Assembly (NCBI GenBank): GCA_030834835.1
Contig: JAUQXD010001185.1
Coordinates: forward strand, 1 to 8,116
Direction of reading: 5' to 3'
Source: Thermoflexales bacterium
Lineage (GTDB): Bacteria > Chloroflexota > Anaerolineae > Fen-1058
DNA: 8,116 nt
Below are positions 1-6,544 of the stretch, piece by piece. The position numbers and the translations under genes are program-made. The notes under the pieces were generated by a model. It was not told where the DNA came from. It was given only the letters and a program-made list of their open reading frames with translations, and did no database searches. Each line of letters starts with the position of its first letter. Position 1 is the stretch's first letter.

Positions 1-524
<524 letters not shown>

Positions 525-561
525 ATGCGGAGAACTTGGAGTTCAACATTCTATTTAGTTA

Positions 562-579
562 CGGCGATCAAAATCGCCG
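562..579 (+). other. Perfect hairpin in the 23S-5S spacer
   Basis: CGGCGAT (562-568) and ATCGCCG (573-579) form a perfect 7-bp stem closed by a CAAA tetraloop in the ~83-nt spacer between 23S and 5S rRNA. No tRNA is present in this spacer. No U-tract follows, so it is not a terminator. A role as an rRNA processing or RNase III-type landmark is a reasonable inference but unproven. Confidence 0.6.
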
Positions 580-607
580 CAGTGCCTTAACATCCTGAAA
601 ACAATAG

Positions 608-729
608 TCTCTTGGTGATCTGAGCGGCGTGGGTACACCCGGTCCCATCTCGAACCCGGCAGTTAAGCGCGCCAGCGCCGATGGTACTTGGAGGGCGACC
701 TCCTGGGAGAGTAGGTCATTGCCAAGAGG
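608..729 (+). rRNA. rrf: 5S ribosomal RNA
   Basis: A ~120-nt 5S rRNA. The terminal helix I pairs CTCTTGG at 609-615 with CCAAGAG at 722-728. Inside are the diagnostic CCCATCTCGAACCCGGCAG loop B/C region and the GATGGTACTTGG and GGGAGAGTAGGTC segments of helices IV and V. The gene lies ~84 nt after the 23S end in the usual 23S-5S order and precedes a strong terminator. The exact ends are uncertain by 1-2 nt. Confidence 0.96.
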
Positions 730-736
730 CTTTGTT

Positions 737-764
737 TTGCAATTAACGGACCGGTTCAGATAAC
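737..764 (+). promoter_or_regulatory. Possible promoter overlapping the rRNA terminator
   Basis: TTGCAA (737-742), a 16-nt spacer and GATAAC (759-764) make a 4/6 plus 4/6 match to a sigma-70 promoter. The -10 would lie in the last stem base and loop of the terminator. Start would be near 771, giving a ~29-nt leader for the VOC gene. It is listed because no room for a promoter exists between the terminator and that gene's RBS. Weak match, low confidence. Confidence 0.3.
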
Positions 765-783
765 TGAACCGGTCTTTTATTTT
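749..783 (+). terminator. Rho-independent terminator of the rRNA operon
   Basis: An 11-bp perfect stem, GACCGGTTCAG (749-759) with CTGAACCGGTC (764-774), has an ATAA loop and is followed by TTTTATTTT. It ends the rRNA transcript about 20 nt after 5S. The U-tract finishes only about 8 nt before the ribosome-binding site of the next gene, so it also lies in that gene's leader region. Confidence 0.93.
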
Positions 784-799
784 ACAAATCGGAGGTCGC

Positions 800-1156
800 A
801 TGAACGCCAGACTCGCCGTTGTCACCTTATGGGCCGAAGATGTCGCACAGACCGCTCATTTCTATCGTGATGTGATCGGCCTGCAATTGCTGCCGCAACA
901 TGGCGATCGACCGCACTTCGATCTGGGTGGCGCCCTGCTCGTCATTCTCAAAGGCCGATCGGTTCCGCCGCTTGATCCGGTCCCCGCGCGTTTCCCGATC
1001 GCCGCGTTTGCCGTCGATGACCTTGATGCAGCCGTCGATCACTTGCGCGCCCATCAGGTCGATCTGCCATGGGGCATCGAAGAAGACGCTGATTCGCGCT
1101 GGGTCATGTTCCACGATCCGGCCGGTAACTTGATGGAATTGGCGTACTTCAAGTAG
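800..1156 (+). CDS. VOC (glyoxalase/bleomycin-resistance fold) family protein
   Basis: A 118-residue protein with two βαβββ modules. The first opens with VVTLWAEDVAQTAHFYRDVIGL (residues 7-28, written here only as its landmark: DV..T..FYRDVIGL). The second opens with FAVDDLDAAVDHL (70-82) and ends with the hallmark DPAGNLMEL (106-114). Length and layout are normal for single-domain cytosolic VOC proteins, a family that includes lyases, dioxygenases and drug-binding proteins. The usual metal ligands seem mostly lost: V7/V8 replaces the first-strand His, L49 the first-module Glu, and P66/I67 the second-module His, while E113 is kept. A metal-independent binding role is thus as likely as catalysis. 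GGAGG at 791-795 sets the start 4 nt later. The gene follows the rRNA terminator directly and precedes tRNA-Gln. The substrate cannot be inferred. Confidence 0.88.
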   Translation: MNARLAVVTLWAEDVAQTAHFYRDVIGLQLLPQHGDRPHFDLGGALLVILKGRSVPPLDPVPARFPIAAFAVDDLDAAVDHLRAHQVDLPWGIEEDADSRWVMFHDPAGNLMELAYFK

Positions 1157-1185
1157 CCGGCCGCTTCGACGTCCGCGCAAAACCC

Positions 1186-1214
1186 TTGTCAGATCAAAGG
1201 CTGCGTGATACAAT
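1186..1214 (+). promoter_or_regulatory. Sigma-70 type promoter of tRNA-Gln
   Basis: TTGTCA (1186-1191), exactly 17 nt, then TACAAT (1209-1214), each 5/6 to consensus. Predicted start is about 1221, some 5 nt before the mature tRNA, which suits a stable RNA gene. It starts only 30 nt after the VOC stop codon, so the tRNA need not depend on read-through. Confidence 0.75.
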
Positions 1215-1225
1215 CGCCACGCAAT

Positions 1226-1301
1226 TGGGGAGTGGCCAAGTTGGCAAGGCAACGGACTTTGGATCCGTCATTCGAAGGTTCGAGTCCTTCCTCCCCAGCC
1301 A
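1226..1301 (+). tRNA. tRNA-Gln (anticodon UUG)
   Basis: A 76-nt tRNA with all four arms. The acceptor stem TGGGGAG (1226-1232) pairs with CTCCCCA (1291-1297), followed by discriminator G1298 and an encoded CCA (1299-1301). The anticodon stem ACGGA/TCCGT encloses CTTTGGA, giving UUG. The T arm GAAGG/CCTTC (1274-1278, 1286-1290) encloses TTCGAGT. The identity is glutamine. The weak T-A first pair is typical of tRNA-Gln. Confidence 0.96.
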
Positions 1302-1307
1302 CAAGAA

Positions 1308-1338
1308 AAACGGCGCTGATTTCAAATCAGCGCCGTTT
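1308..1338. terminator. Bidirectional terminator between tRNA-Gln and the lipoprotein gene
   Basis: A perfect 15-bp inverted repeat, AAACGGCGCTGATTT (1308-1322) and AAATCAGCGCCGTTT (1324-1338), lies 6 nt after the tRNA and 17 nt after the stop codon of the minus-strand lipoprotein gene. On the minus strand the GC core is followed by TTTTTCTT, a classic intrinsic terminator. On the plus strand the U-tract is limited to the TTT ending the stem. The element separates two convergent units. Confidence 0.9.
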
Positions 1339-1354
1339 GCATTTCAAGCGTTGG

Positions 1355-3256
1355 TTATTGGAGGACAAGCGGTATGTAGATCGTGTTCGTCGAGTTATAC
1401 AGACTGATCGTTTGCGGCAGCGTGCTCGTGATCTCACTCGTAGTGGTCAACGTGATCGGGCCGCTGCCCGTCCACGGCCCGTACTCGATCACGTCCCGAT
1501 CGGCGGGGCCGATTACGATGTCGGTCGCGGTGAAAATGCGCTCGGTTCCGGTCGTGATCAGCGTATAAGTCAAATCGAAAGTGCTGGTGATGTTCCGGCT
1601 ATTGTCAATCGTGAATTGGCCGCGCGGATCGTCGAACGTCAGTGTGATCGTGCGCCCGGTGCCGATCGTCAGGCCGCCAATGTCGATCGCCTTGCTCGCA
1701 TCGGGCGTTTCCAGCACCATTTTGAACCCCGTCCGATCGGTCACGCCGGATTGATAGACGAGTTGGGTGCCGTCGGCGGCCAGCGCGAGTTGGCTGCGCT
1801 GCGTGCCCGTCACTGTAATGTCGCTGGCGACGGCCGCAAAGCCCGGCCCAAAGACAGCTACTTCCGACGGTACGGTCGTCGTCAGGCTGGCGGCATCCGA
1901 CCGACTGACGGTGTACGTAAACGTCCCGCTCACGGGCAGATGGCCGATCAGCGCCGCGGGTTCGTCGAGGCCGCCAGGCAACAGCGACAGAAACGAATCG
2001 GGAATTTCAGCGATCGGTTCTTCGTCGACGACTCCCAGGCGCAATCCCGTTTCATCCGTGATCAACAATTCGCTATTTGGATCGCTCCAGACGAGCGAGT
2101 GCGCCGGGCCGCCATTCTTCGCGGGTACGCGACACAGGTTGCGGCACAGGGGTGTCTGAGTATAAATGGAGATAGGCACAGCGCTCAAAGATTTGGATGT
2201 CGCGTTGCCGCACCACGTCTGCGCCGACGAATTGCCGCAGCGTTCCGTGACGGCTGTGCGCCGCCGGCTGTCGCCGCGATAGTAACTCCACGTGTCCGCG
2301 CCGGTGTTGATCTCCACATAGCGATTGAGATCGCCGGGCCAGTTGTTGTCGTACACACGCACGCGCCAGATGTCTTTGCCCAGATACTCAATGGCATACG
2401 GCACGATCGAGTGGCCTTGCGGCTTGCCCTGCCAGTTGTATACCAGCAGCGTCGTGGGATCGGGCGGCGTGCTGGCCATCGCCGTGCGCAGCTGCGTCAG
2501 CAGCTGGCCGGGTGTCTGCTGTGAGCTGCGCCACTGCGCCTCCGCCACCGGATCGGGGATTTGCAGCGACCAGTAATAGGCGATCTGCCGCCGGATCAGG
2601 CTTAACGGCAGGCTGTACGCGACTGTTGCCGTCGATCGAACATCGGTCGTGCGATCGAGGCCCTGATAGAAACGCAGCGTAGTGAGGGTAAAGCCGTCGC
2701 AATGGCCGCCCCGGATCAGGCGATTGGCATACGCGGTGAACAACTGCAATTGCAGTCGCACATCCTGGCAACTGCGATTCAGATCAAAGCAAAACTCGGC
2801 ATCGTTGGCAAACATGCGGCGCGCGTCGATCGTGGTGAAATCGGTGGAGAGCACGGCGCTGTAGTTGGCAAAAGGATAACCATTAGGCCTGGGCCGGAAA
2901 CCGAGATCGGCGACGAGGCCGATCGGGGTGGTGGGGATGGGCGTCGCTGTTGGCGTGATAGGCGTGAAGTTGATGTCCGGCCCGACCGTCACAACGATCG
3001 TCGGCGTAATGCTTACATCAGCCATGGGGGTGGGCGTGACGGTGAGCGAAATCGTGACAGTCGGCGTGACTGTGCCCGCACTATCGGGCGCTTCTTCCGT
3101 CGAATCCGTCGCTGTCGGGGTCGGTGTGATCTCTTCAAGCAATTCGCCCCCGGTCAGCATGGATGGCCGATCCGCTTCTGGTGGCGCGGGCGTCAAAGCC
3201 AGGCCGGCGCAGCCGGTCAAACACAGACTAATCACAACCAGCAGCAGATGTTTCAT
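1355..3256 (-). CDS. Secreted lipoprotein with papain/transglutaminase-like Cys-His-Asp domain
   Basis: A 633-residue exported protein that I cannot assign to a named family. The start MKHLL plus a hydrophobic stretch ends in lipobox LTGC (13-16), predicting a lipidated Cys16. Residues 42-112 form a Thr/Pro-rich linker (TPTPTAT, TPTATPIPTTP), probably a cell-surface stalk. A globular part (~115-385) carries GGHCDGF (183-189), QGHSIVPYAIEYLG (280-293) and VYDNNWPGD (301-309). The order Cys186, His282, Asp303 matches a papain/transglutaminase-like fold, so peptidase or transferase activity is plausible but inferred. Seven further Cys residues (C156, C163, C340, C349, C371, C375 and signal C12) may include disulfides. 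Residues ~390-620 look β-rich and Ser/Thr-rich. The chain ends IYIPLVLQ. No Shine-Dalgarno precedes the ATG, and the promoter predicts a leaderless mRNA. The gene is divergent from the STAND ATPase. Confidence 0.85.
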   Translation of the reverse strand: MKHLLLVVISLCLTGCAGLALTPAPPEADRPSMLTGGELLEEITPTPTATDSTEEAPDSAGTVTPTVTISLTVTPTPMADVSITPTIVVTVGPDINFTPITPTATPIPTTPIGLVADLGFRPRPNGYPFANYSAVLSTDFTTIDARRMFANDAEFCFDLNRSCQDVRLQLQLFTAYANRLIRGGHCDGFTLTTLRFYQGLDRTTDVRSTATVAYSLPLSLIRRQIAYYWSLQIPDPVAEAQWRSSQQTPGQLLTQLRTAMASTPPDPTTLLVYNWQGKPQGHSIVPYAIEYLGKDIWRVRVYDNNWPGDLNRYVEINTGADTWSYYRGDSRRRTAVTERCGNSSAQTWCGNATSKSLSAVPISIYTQTPLCRNLCRVPAKNGGPAHSLVWSDPNSELLITDETGLRLGVVDEEPIAEIPDSFLSLLPGGLDEPAALIGHLPVSGTFTYTVSRSDAASLTTTVPSEVAVFGPGFAAVASDITVTGTQRSQLALAADGTQLVYQSGVTDRTGFKMVLETPDASKAIDIGGLTIGTGRTITLTFDDPRGQFTIDNSRNITSTFDLTYTLITTGTERIFTATDIVIGPADRDVIEYGPWTGSGPITLTTTSEITSTLPQTISLYNSTNTIYIPLVLQ

Positions 3257-3262
3257 GGAGTG

Positions 3263-3291
3263 ATTGTAGACGTTGGCAGGTAGCGGGTCAA
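3263..3291 (-). promoter_or_regulatory. Sigma-70 promoter of the lipoprotein gene, predicted leaderless start
   Basis: On the minus strand TTGACC (3286-3291), 17 nt, then TACAAT (3263-3268), each 5/6 to consensus. Only 6 nt separate the -10 from the ATG at 3256-3254, so transcription should begin at or within a base or two of the start codon. This agrees with the lack of any Shine-Dalgarno sequence. Confidence 0.78.
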
Positions 3292-3299
3292 GTTAGAGA

Positions 3300-3312
3300 A
3301 CTGTTTCACAGT
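3300..3312. promoter_or_regulatory. Candidate operator palindrome in the divergent promoter region
   Basis: ACTGT-TTC-ACAGT (3300-3304, 3308-3312) is a 5-bp inverted repeat covering the -35 box of the STAND gene and lying 8 bp upstream of the lipoprotein -35. A bound regulator here could affect both genes. Short palindromes also arise by chance, so confidence is low. Confidence 0.35.
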
Positions 3313-3333
3313 GATTTGGCCGTGTGGTACACT
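3305..3333 (+). promoter_or_regulatory. Sigma-70 type promoter of the STAND ATPase gene
   Basis: TTCACA (3305-3310, 5/6), 17 nt, then TACACT (3328-3333, 4/6). Predicted start is near 3340, giving a leader of about 36 nt. The upstream ATG at 3316 would lie inside the promoter and not be transcribed, which supports the ATG at 3376. Confidence 0.65.
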
Positions 3334-3364
3334 TCAAGGTGCATCCGTCATCAGCGTATTTCTC

Positions 3365-3369
3365 GGAGG
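3365..3369 (+). promoter_or_regulatory. Ribosome-binding site deciding the STAND gene start
   Basis: GGAGG lies 6 nt before the ATG at 3376. No comparable site precedes the in-frame ATG at 3316. Together with the promoter position this favours the 942-residue form over a 962-residue form. Confidence 0.85.
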
Positions 3370-3375
3370 CGGCTC

Positions 3376-6204
3376 ATGGCTGTATCATCGCGTGTCATTC
3401 GCACGCCCGATCAACGACTGCGGGTCTTCGTCAGTTCCACTTTGCAGGAAGTCGCCGCCGAACGGCAGGCCGCCCGGCAAGCCATCGAGCGGCTGCGCCT
3501 TGCGCCGGTGATGTTTGAACTGGGCGCGCGGCCGCATCCCCCCAAAGACCTCTATCGCGCTTATCTCGAACAAAGCCACATCTTCATCGGCATTTACTGG
3601 CAGCGTTACGGCTGGGTCGCGCCCGATATGGACATCTCCGGCCTGGAAGATGAGTGGCGGCTGTCCGGCGATCGGCCCAAGTTGGTTTACATCAAATCGC
3701 CTGCGCCCGATCGGGAACCGCGCCTTAAAGACCTGATCGATCAGATTCGCAACGACGACAACGTTTCGTACAAACCATTTACCTCCGCCGAGGAACTGCG
3801 CGACCTGATCGAAAACGATCTGATGGTGATGCTGACCGAGCGGTTTGAGATGTCGGAATCGGCTGAGGCGGCCACGGTGCCGCTGCCGGTGCTGCCGCGC
3901 AGCAACCTGCCTGTGCTGGCCAGCCGCTTCATCGGGCGCGAGGCTGAACTGGCGGAACTCAAACGGTTACTGGCCGAAACCCGTCTCGTCACATTGATCG
4001 GGCCGGGCGGCGTGGGCAAAACGCGATTGAGCCTGCAAGTGGCGCACGGCGTACTACCCGACTTTGCCGACGGTGTCTGGTTCATCGAATTGGCTGCGTT
4101 GACGGATGCCGCGCTGGTGCCGCAAACGATCGCCGCTGTGTTGAATGTGCGAGAATCGGCCGATCGGCCATTGATCACCACACTGATCGATTATCTGCGC
4201 GATAAGCGCGCGCTGCTGATCCTGGACAATTGCGAGCACGTGATCGAAGCCTGCGCCCGCATCACAACCGCGCTGCTTCAGGCCTGCCCGAATCTGCGGA
4301 TTTTTGCCAGCAGCCGCGAACTGCTGGGCACCGCCGACGAGGTCGCCTTTGCCGTGCCTACGCTGGGCGTGCCTGATGTAAATCGGCTGCCGGCGCTGGC
4401 GGATTTAACGCAGGTGGAGGCAGTGCGTTTATTCGTGGAACGTGCGCACAGCGCGCAGCCCAATTTCACCATTAACGAGCGCAATGCGGCGGCCATTGCG
4501 CAGATCTGCCAGCGGCTCGACGGGATTCCGCTCGCGATCGAGTTGGCCGCGGCGCGCGTGAAGGTGTTATCCGCCGAGCAGATCGCCGCGCGCCTGGACG
4601 ATAGTTTCCGGTTGTTGACGGGCGGCAGCCGCGATGCCCTGCCGCGCCAGCAAACGCTGCGCGCGCTAATCGATTGGAGTTACAGTTTGCTCGCACCCGC
4701 CGAGCGCACGCTGTTCGATCGGCTGGCGGTGTTTGCGGGCGGCTGGTCGTTGGAAGCGGCTGAAGCGATCGGTGCGGGCGGCGAGATCGACGCCTTTGAC
4801 GTGCTCGATCTGCTGATGCGCCTGGTGGATAAATCGCTCGTCATTAAGGAAGAGACACTGGGTGAGGCGCGCTATCGGATGTTGAACACGGTGGGGCAGT
4901 ACGCGCTGGAAAAACTGCGCGAATCCGGCGAGGAACCGGCCACACGCTCAAAGCATTTTGATTTCTTTGTGACTCTGGTCGAGTCCGCAAAACCGCACCT
5001 GCTCGCGGCCGATCAGGCCATCTCGCTCAATCGGTTGGAAGTGGATCACGACAATTTGCGATCCGCGCTGGAATGGACGATCAGGTCGAAATCCCAGTCG
5101 GCGCTGCGGTTGGCCGGCGCGCTGGGTCGCTTCTGGGACATCCGTAGTTATTTCGTAGAAGGGCGGCGCCTGCTGGATCACTCCCTGGCACTGCGTCAGG
5201 ATGCGCCCCCGTTGTGGCAGGCGTTGGCGCTGCGTTGGGCAGGATTTCTGGCCGCGCGGCAGGGCGATTATGCCTATGCCCGGGTGTTGCTGGACGACAG
5301 CCTGACCCTGAGCCGCGGCCTGAATGATCAGGCGGGCATCGCCCGTTCGCTCAATTTTCTGGGTTACACGGCCTTCTCGCAAGGCGCGTTTGATCGGGCG
5401 GAAGAGTTCTTGCAGGAAGGTCTGGAGATCTTCCGTTCGCTGCGAGATGAATCGGGGCTAGCCTCCACGCTCAATCATCTGGGCAGTGTGGCGTGGCTGC
5501 GCGGCGATGCGGCCACCGCCCGGCGGCACTTTGAAGAGAGCCTGGCGCTGCGCCGCAAAATCGGCGATGAGATTGGCGTGGGCAAATCCCTGTATAGCCT
5601 GGGCGGTGTGGCCGAATCGCTGGGTGATTATGATGCCGCCCGGCGTTATCTGGAGGAAAGCCTGACGCTGACGCGCGCCATGGGCGACCGCAAACTGGTG
5701 GCTTACACGCTGGCTGGCCTGGGCGAAGTCGCCGTGGAGCAGGGCGATCTGGCCGCGGCGCAGACCTATCATGCGCAGGGCCTGGCAGCGGCCCGCGAAT
5801 TGTCTGATAAAGTGGGCATTGCCTATGCGCTGGAGGGGCTGGGCAGCGACGCCTGTGTGATGGGCGACTGCGAGGCCGCTCGCCGCTACTACGCGGAGAG
5901 TCTCAACATCCGATCGGACATCGGCGACAAAGAAGGGGTGACGGCCTGTCTGCAAGGGTTTGCTCAGACGGCGGCGCTGCAACACTTGCCGCACCTGGCG
6001 CTGCGGCTGTTGGCGGCCACGGCGGCGCTGCGCCGACAGATCGGGGTGTCGCTGCTGGCAGGCGAACAGGCCGATTTCGATCAGCGCGTGGCCGCGCTGC
6101 GGTCCCAACTCGATCAGGCGGCCTTTGACGCCGAGTGGGCGATCGGGTCGGCGCTGACGTTTGACGAGGCCGCCGCCTGCGCGCTCGAGCCGTTGACGAA
6201 ATAG
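3376..6204 (+). CDS. STAND signalling ATPase: DUF4062 - NB-ARC - winged helix - TPR
   Basis: A 942-residue cytosolic multidomain protein. Residues 15-165 are DUF4062: LRVFVSSTLQEVAAERQA at the start, then IFIGIYWQRYGWV and SGLEDEW (88-94). NB-ARC follows, with P-loop GPGGVGKT (209-216), Walker B LLILDN (280-285), the sensor-like FASSRE (310-315) and the GxP-type motif LDGIPLA (381-387). A winged-helix segment (about 429-465) and YRMLNTVGQYALEKL (500-514) come next, then six 40-residue TPR-type repeats (623-862). The tail (875-938, RLLAATAALRRQIG) resembles that closing LuxR/AfsR-like STAND regulators, but no DNA-binding HTH is present. In this class, ligand sensing by the repeats drives ATP-dependent oligomerisation and activates the N-terminal domain. 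DUF4062 is recalled as TIR-like, so an effector role is inferred. Ligand and output are unknown; defence or developmental signalling both fit. The adjacent genes are convergent and divergent, so it is monocistronic. Confidence 0.92.
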   Translation: MAVSSRVIRTPDQRLRVFVSSTLQEVAAERQAARQAIERLRLAPVMFELGARPHPPKDLYRAYLEQSHIFIGIYWQRYGWVAPDMDISGLEDEWRLSGDRPKLVYIKSPAPDREPRLKDLIDQIRNDDNVSYKPFTSAEELRDLIENDLMVMLTERFEMSESAEAATVPLPVLPRSNLPVLASRFIGREAELAELKRLLAETRLVTLIGPGGVGKTRLSLQVAHGVLPDFADGVWFIELAALTDAALVPQTIAAVLNVRESADRPLITTLIDYLRDKRALLILDNCEHVIEACARITTALLQACPNLRIFASSRELLGTADEVAFAVPTLGVPDVNRLPALADLTQVEAVRLFVERAHSAQPNFTINERNAAAIAQICQRLDGIPLAIELAAARVKVLSAEQIAARLDDSFRLLTGGSRDALPRQQTLRALIDWSYSLLAPAERTLFDRLAVFAGGWSLEAAEAIGAGGEIDAFDVLDLLMRLVDKSLVIKEETLGEARYRMLNTVGQYALEKLRESGEEPATRSKHFDFFVTLVESAKPHLLAADQAISLNRLEVDHDNLRSALEWTIRSKSQSALRLAGALGRFWDIRSYFVEGRRLLDHSLALRQDAPPLWQALALRWAGFLAARQGDYAYARVLLDDSLTLSRGLNDQAGIARSLNFLGYTAFSQGAFDRAEEFLQEGLEIFRSLRDESGLASTLNHLGSVAWLRGDAATARRHFEESLALRRKIGDEIGVGKSLYSLGGVAESLGDYDAARRYLEESLTLTRAMGDRKLVAYTLAGLGEVAVEQGDLAAAQTYHAQGLAAARELSDKVGIAYALEGLGSDACVMGDCEAARRYYAESLNIRSDIGDKEGVTACLQGFAQTAALQHLPHLALRLLAATAALRRQIGVSLLAGEQADFDQRVAALRSQLDQAAFDAEWAIGSALTFDEAAACALEPLTK
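5242..5961 (+). repeat. Six tandem 120-bp units encoding 40-residue TPR-type repeats
   Basis: Six consecutive 40-codon units without spacing change lie inside the STAND gene. Each protein unit has the pattern LGxxAxxxGDxxxARxxxEESLxLxRxxGDxxG (shown with x for variable sites). Unit boundaries can be set at the recurring LG: the six middles read ARQGDYAYA, FSQGAFDRA, WLRGDAATA, ESLGDYDAA, VEQGDLAAA and CVMGDCEAA. Recurrent gaagagagcctg-like codon runs show DNA-level relatedness. The 40-residue period is longer than the canonical 34 and recalls kinesin-light-chain-type TPRs. Confidence 0.88.
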
Positions 6205-6205
6205 T

Positions 6206-6239
6206 TCGGGAGCACGCTCCGTACGAAACGTACTCCCGA
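6206..6239. terminator. Hairpin between convergent genes, possible weak terminator
   Basis: TCGGGAGCAC (6206-6215) pairs with GTACTCCCGA (6230-6239) with one C-A mismatch. An inner GTAC-GAAAC-GTAC offers an alternative fold. It starts 2 nt after the STAND stop and ends 18 nt before the LPPTG gene's stop on the other strand. Neither strand has a clear U-tract, so intrinsic termination is only possible, not evident. Confidence 0.5.
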
Positions 6240-6256
6240 CTTGTCGATGATCAGGC

Positions 6257-6514
6257 CTACGGCTGGCGCAACGTCCGCAAAGCCAATCCGCCGATGACCA
6301 GCAGGCCCCCCAGGCCCATGATCAGCAGCGCGCCGCTCAGATCAACTTCGCCACCCGTGGGCGGCAATCGTGCGGGTTGCAAAACGGGCGTTGCCGTGCC
6401 GGCCGCCAGCGGAGCATAACTTTGCCCGCCCGCACTCGCCGATCCGGTCGTGAACATCCCCAGCGCAGCGAACATCAACACCCCCACCAACACCAGTGCA
6501 GCGAACTTCTTCAT
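6257..6514 (-). CDS. Small exported protein with LPPTG sortase sorting signal
   Basis: An 85-residue protein. The N-terminus MKKFAALVLVGVLMFAALG is a Sec signal peptide, with a likely signal-peptidase cut after ASA (26-28). The C-terminus is a full sorting signal: LPPTGGE (50-56), a hydrophobic helix (about 60-78) and a short basic tail RTLRQP (80-85). Sortases cut LPxTG between Thr and Gly and join the protein to a cell-surface amine. After both cuts only about 25 residues (G29-T53) would remain, rich in Ala, Pro and Thr, so the mature product would be a tiny surface peptide. The Shine-Dalgarno AAGGGAGGG (6521-6529 on the minus strand) precedes the ATG with good spacing. A strong promoter and a ~90-nt structured leader lie upstream. 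No sortase is in the window. The function is unknown; it could instead be a plain membrane-anchored micro-protein. Confidence 0.82.
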   Translation of the reverse strand: MKKFAALVLVGVLMFAALGMFTTGSASAGGQSYAPLAAGTATPVLQPARLPPTGGEVDLSGALLIMGLGGLLVIGGLALRTLRQP

Positions 6515-6544
6515 GAGATTCCCTCCCTTGAGAACTCGATGAAA

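Noticed and set aside
827..1252. Minus-strand open frame of 141 codons antisense to the VOC gene
   Set aside because: It overlaps the tRNA-Gln gene and its promoter, has no RBS and no recognisable domain. The plus-strand VOC frame has clear motifs.
1205..2524. Plus-strand open frame of 439 codons antisense to the lipoprotein gene
   Set aside because: It starts inside the tRNA promoter, runs through tRNA-Gln, and its product is an Arg-rich, low-complexity translation with no domain. The minus-strand frame has a signal peptide, lipobox, promoter and terminator.
2702..3283. Plus-strand open frame of 193 codons
   Set aside because: It is antisense to the N-terminal part of the lipoprotein. Its Arg/Gly/Asp-rich product mirrors the Thr/Pro linker codons and it has no RBS.
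3316..3375. Upstream ATG at 3316 as the STAND gene start
   Set aside because: It lies within the predicted promoter between the -35 and -10 boxes, lacks an RBS, and adds a sequence unlike the DUF4062 N-terminus. ATG 3376 has GGAGG 6 nt upstream.
5458..6108. Minus-strand open frame of 216 codons within the TPR region
   Set aside because: It is a shadow of the repeat-encoding STAND gene. Its Gln/Arg/His-rich repetition mirrors the TPR codons, with no RBS or promoter.
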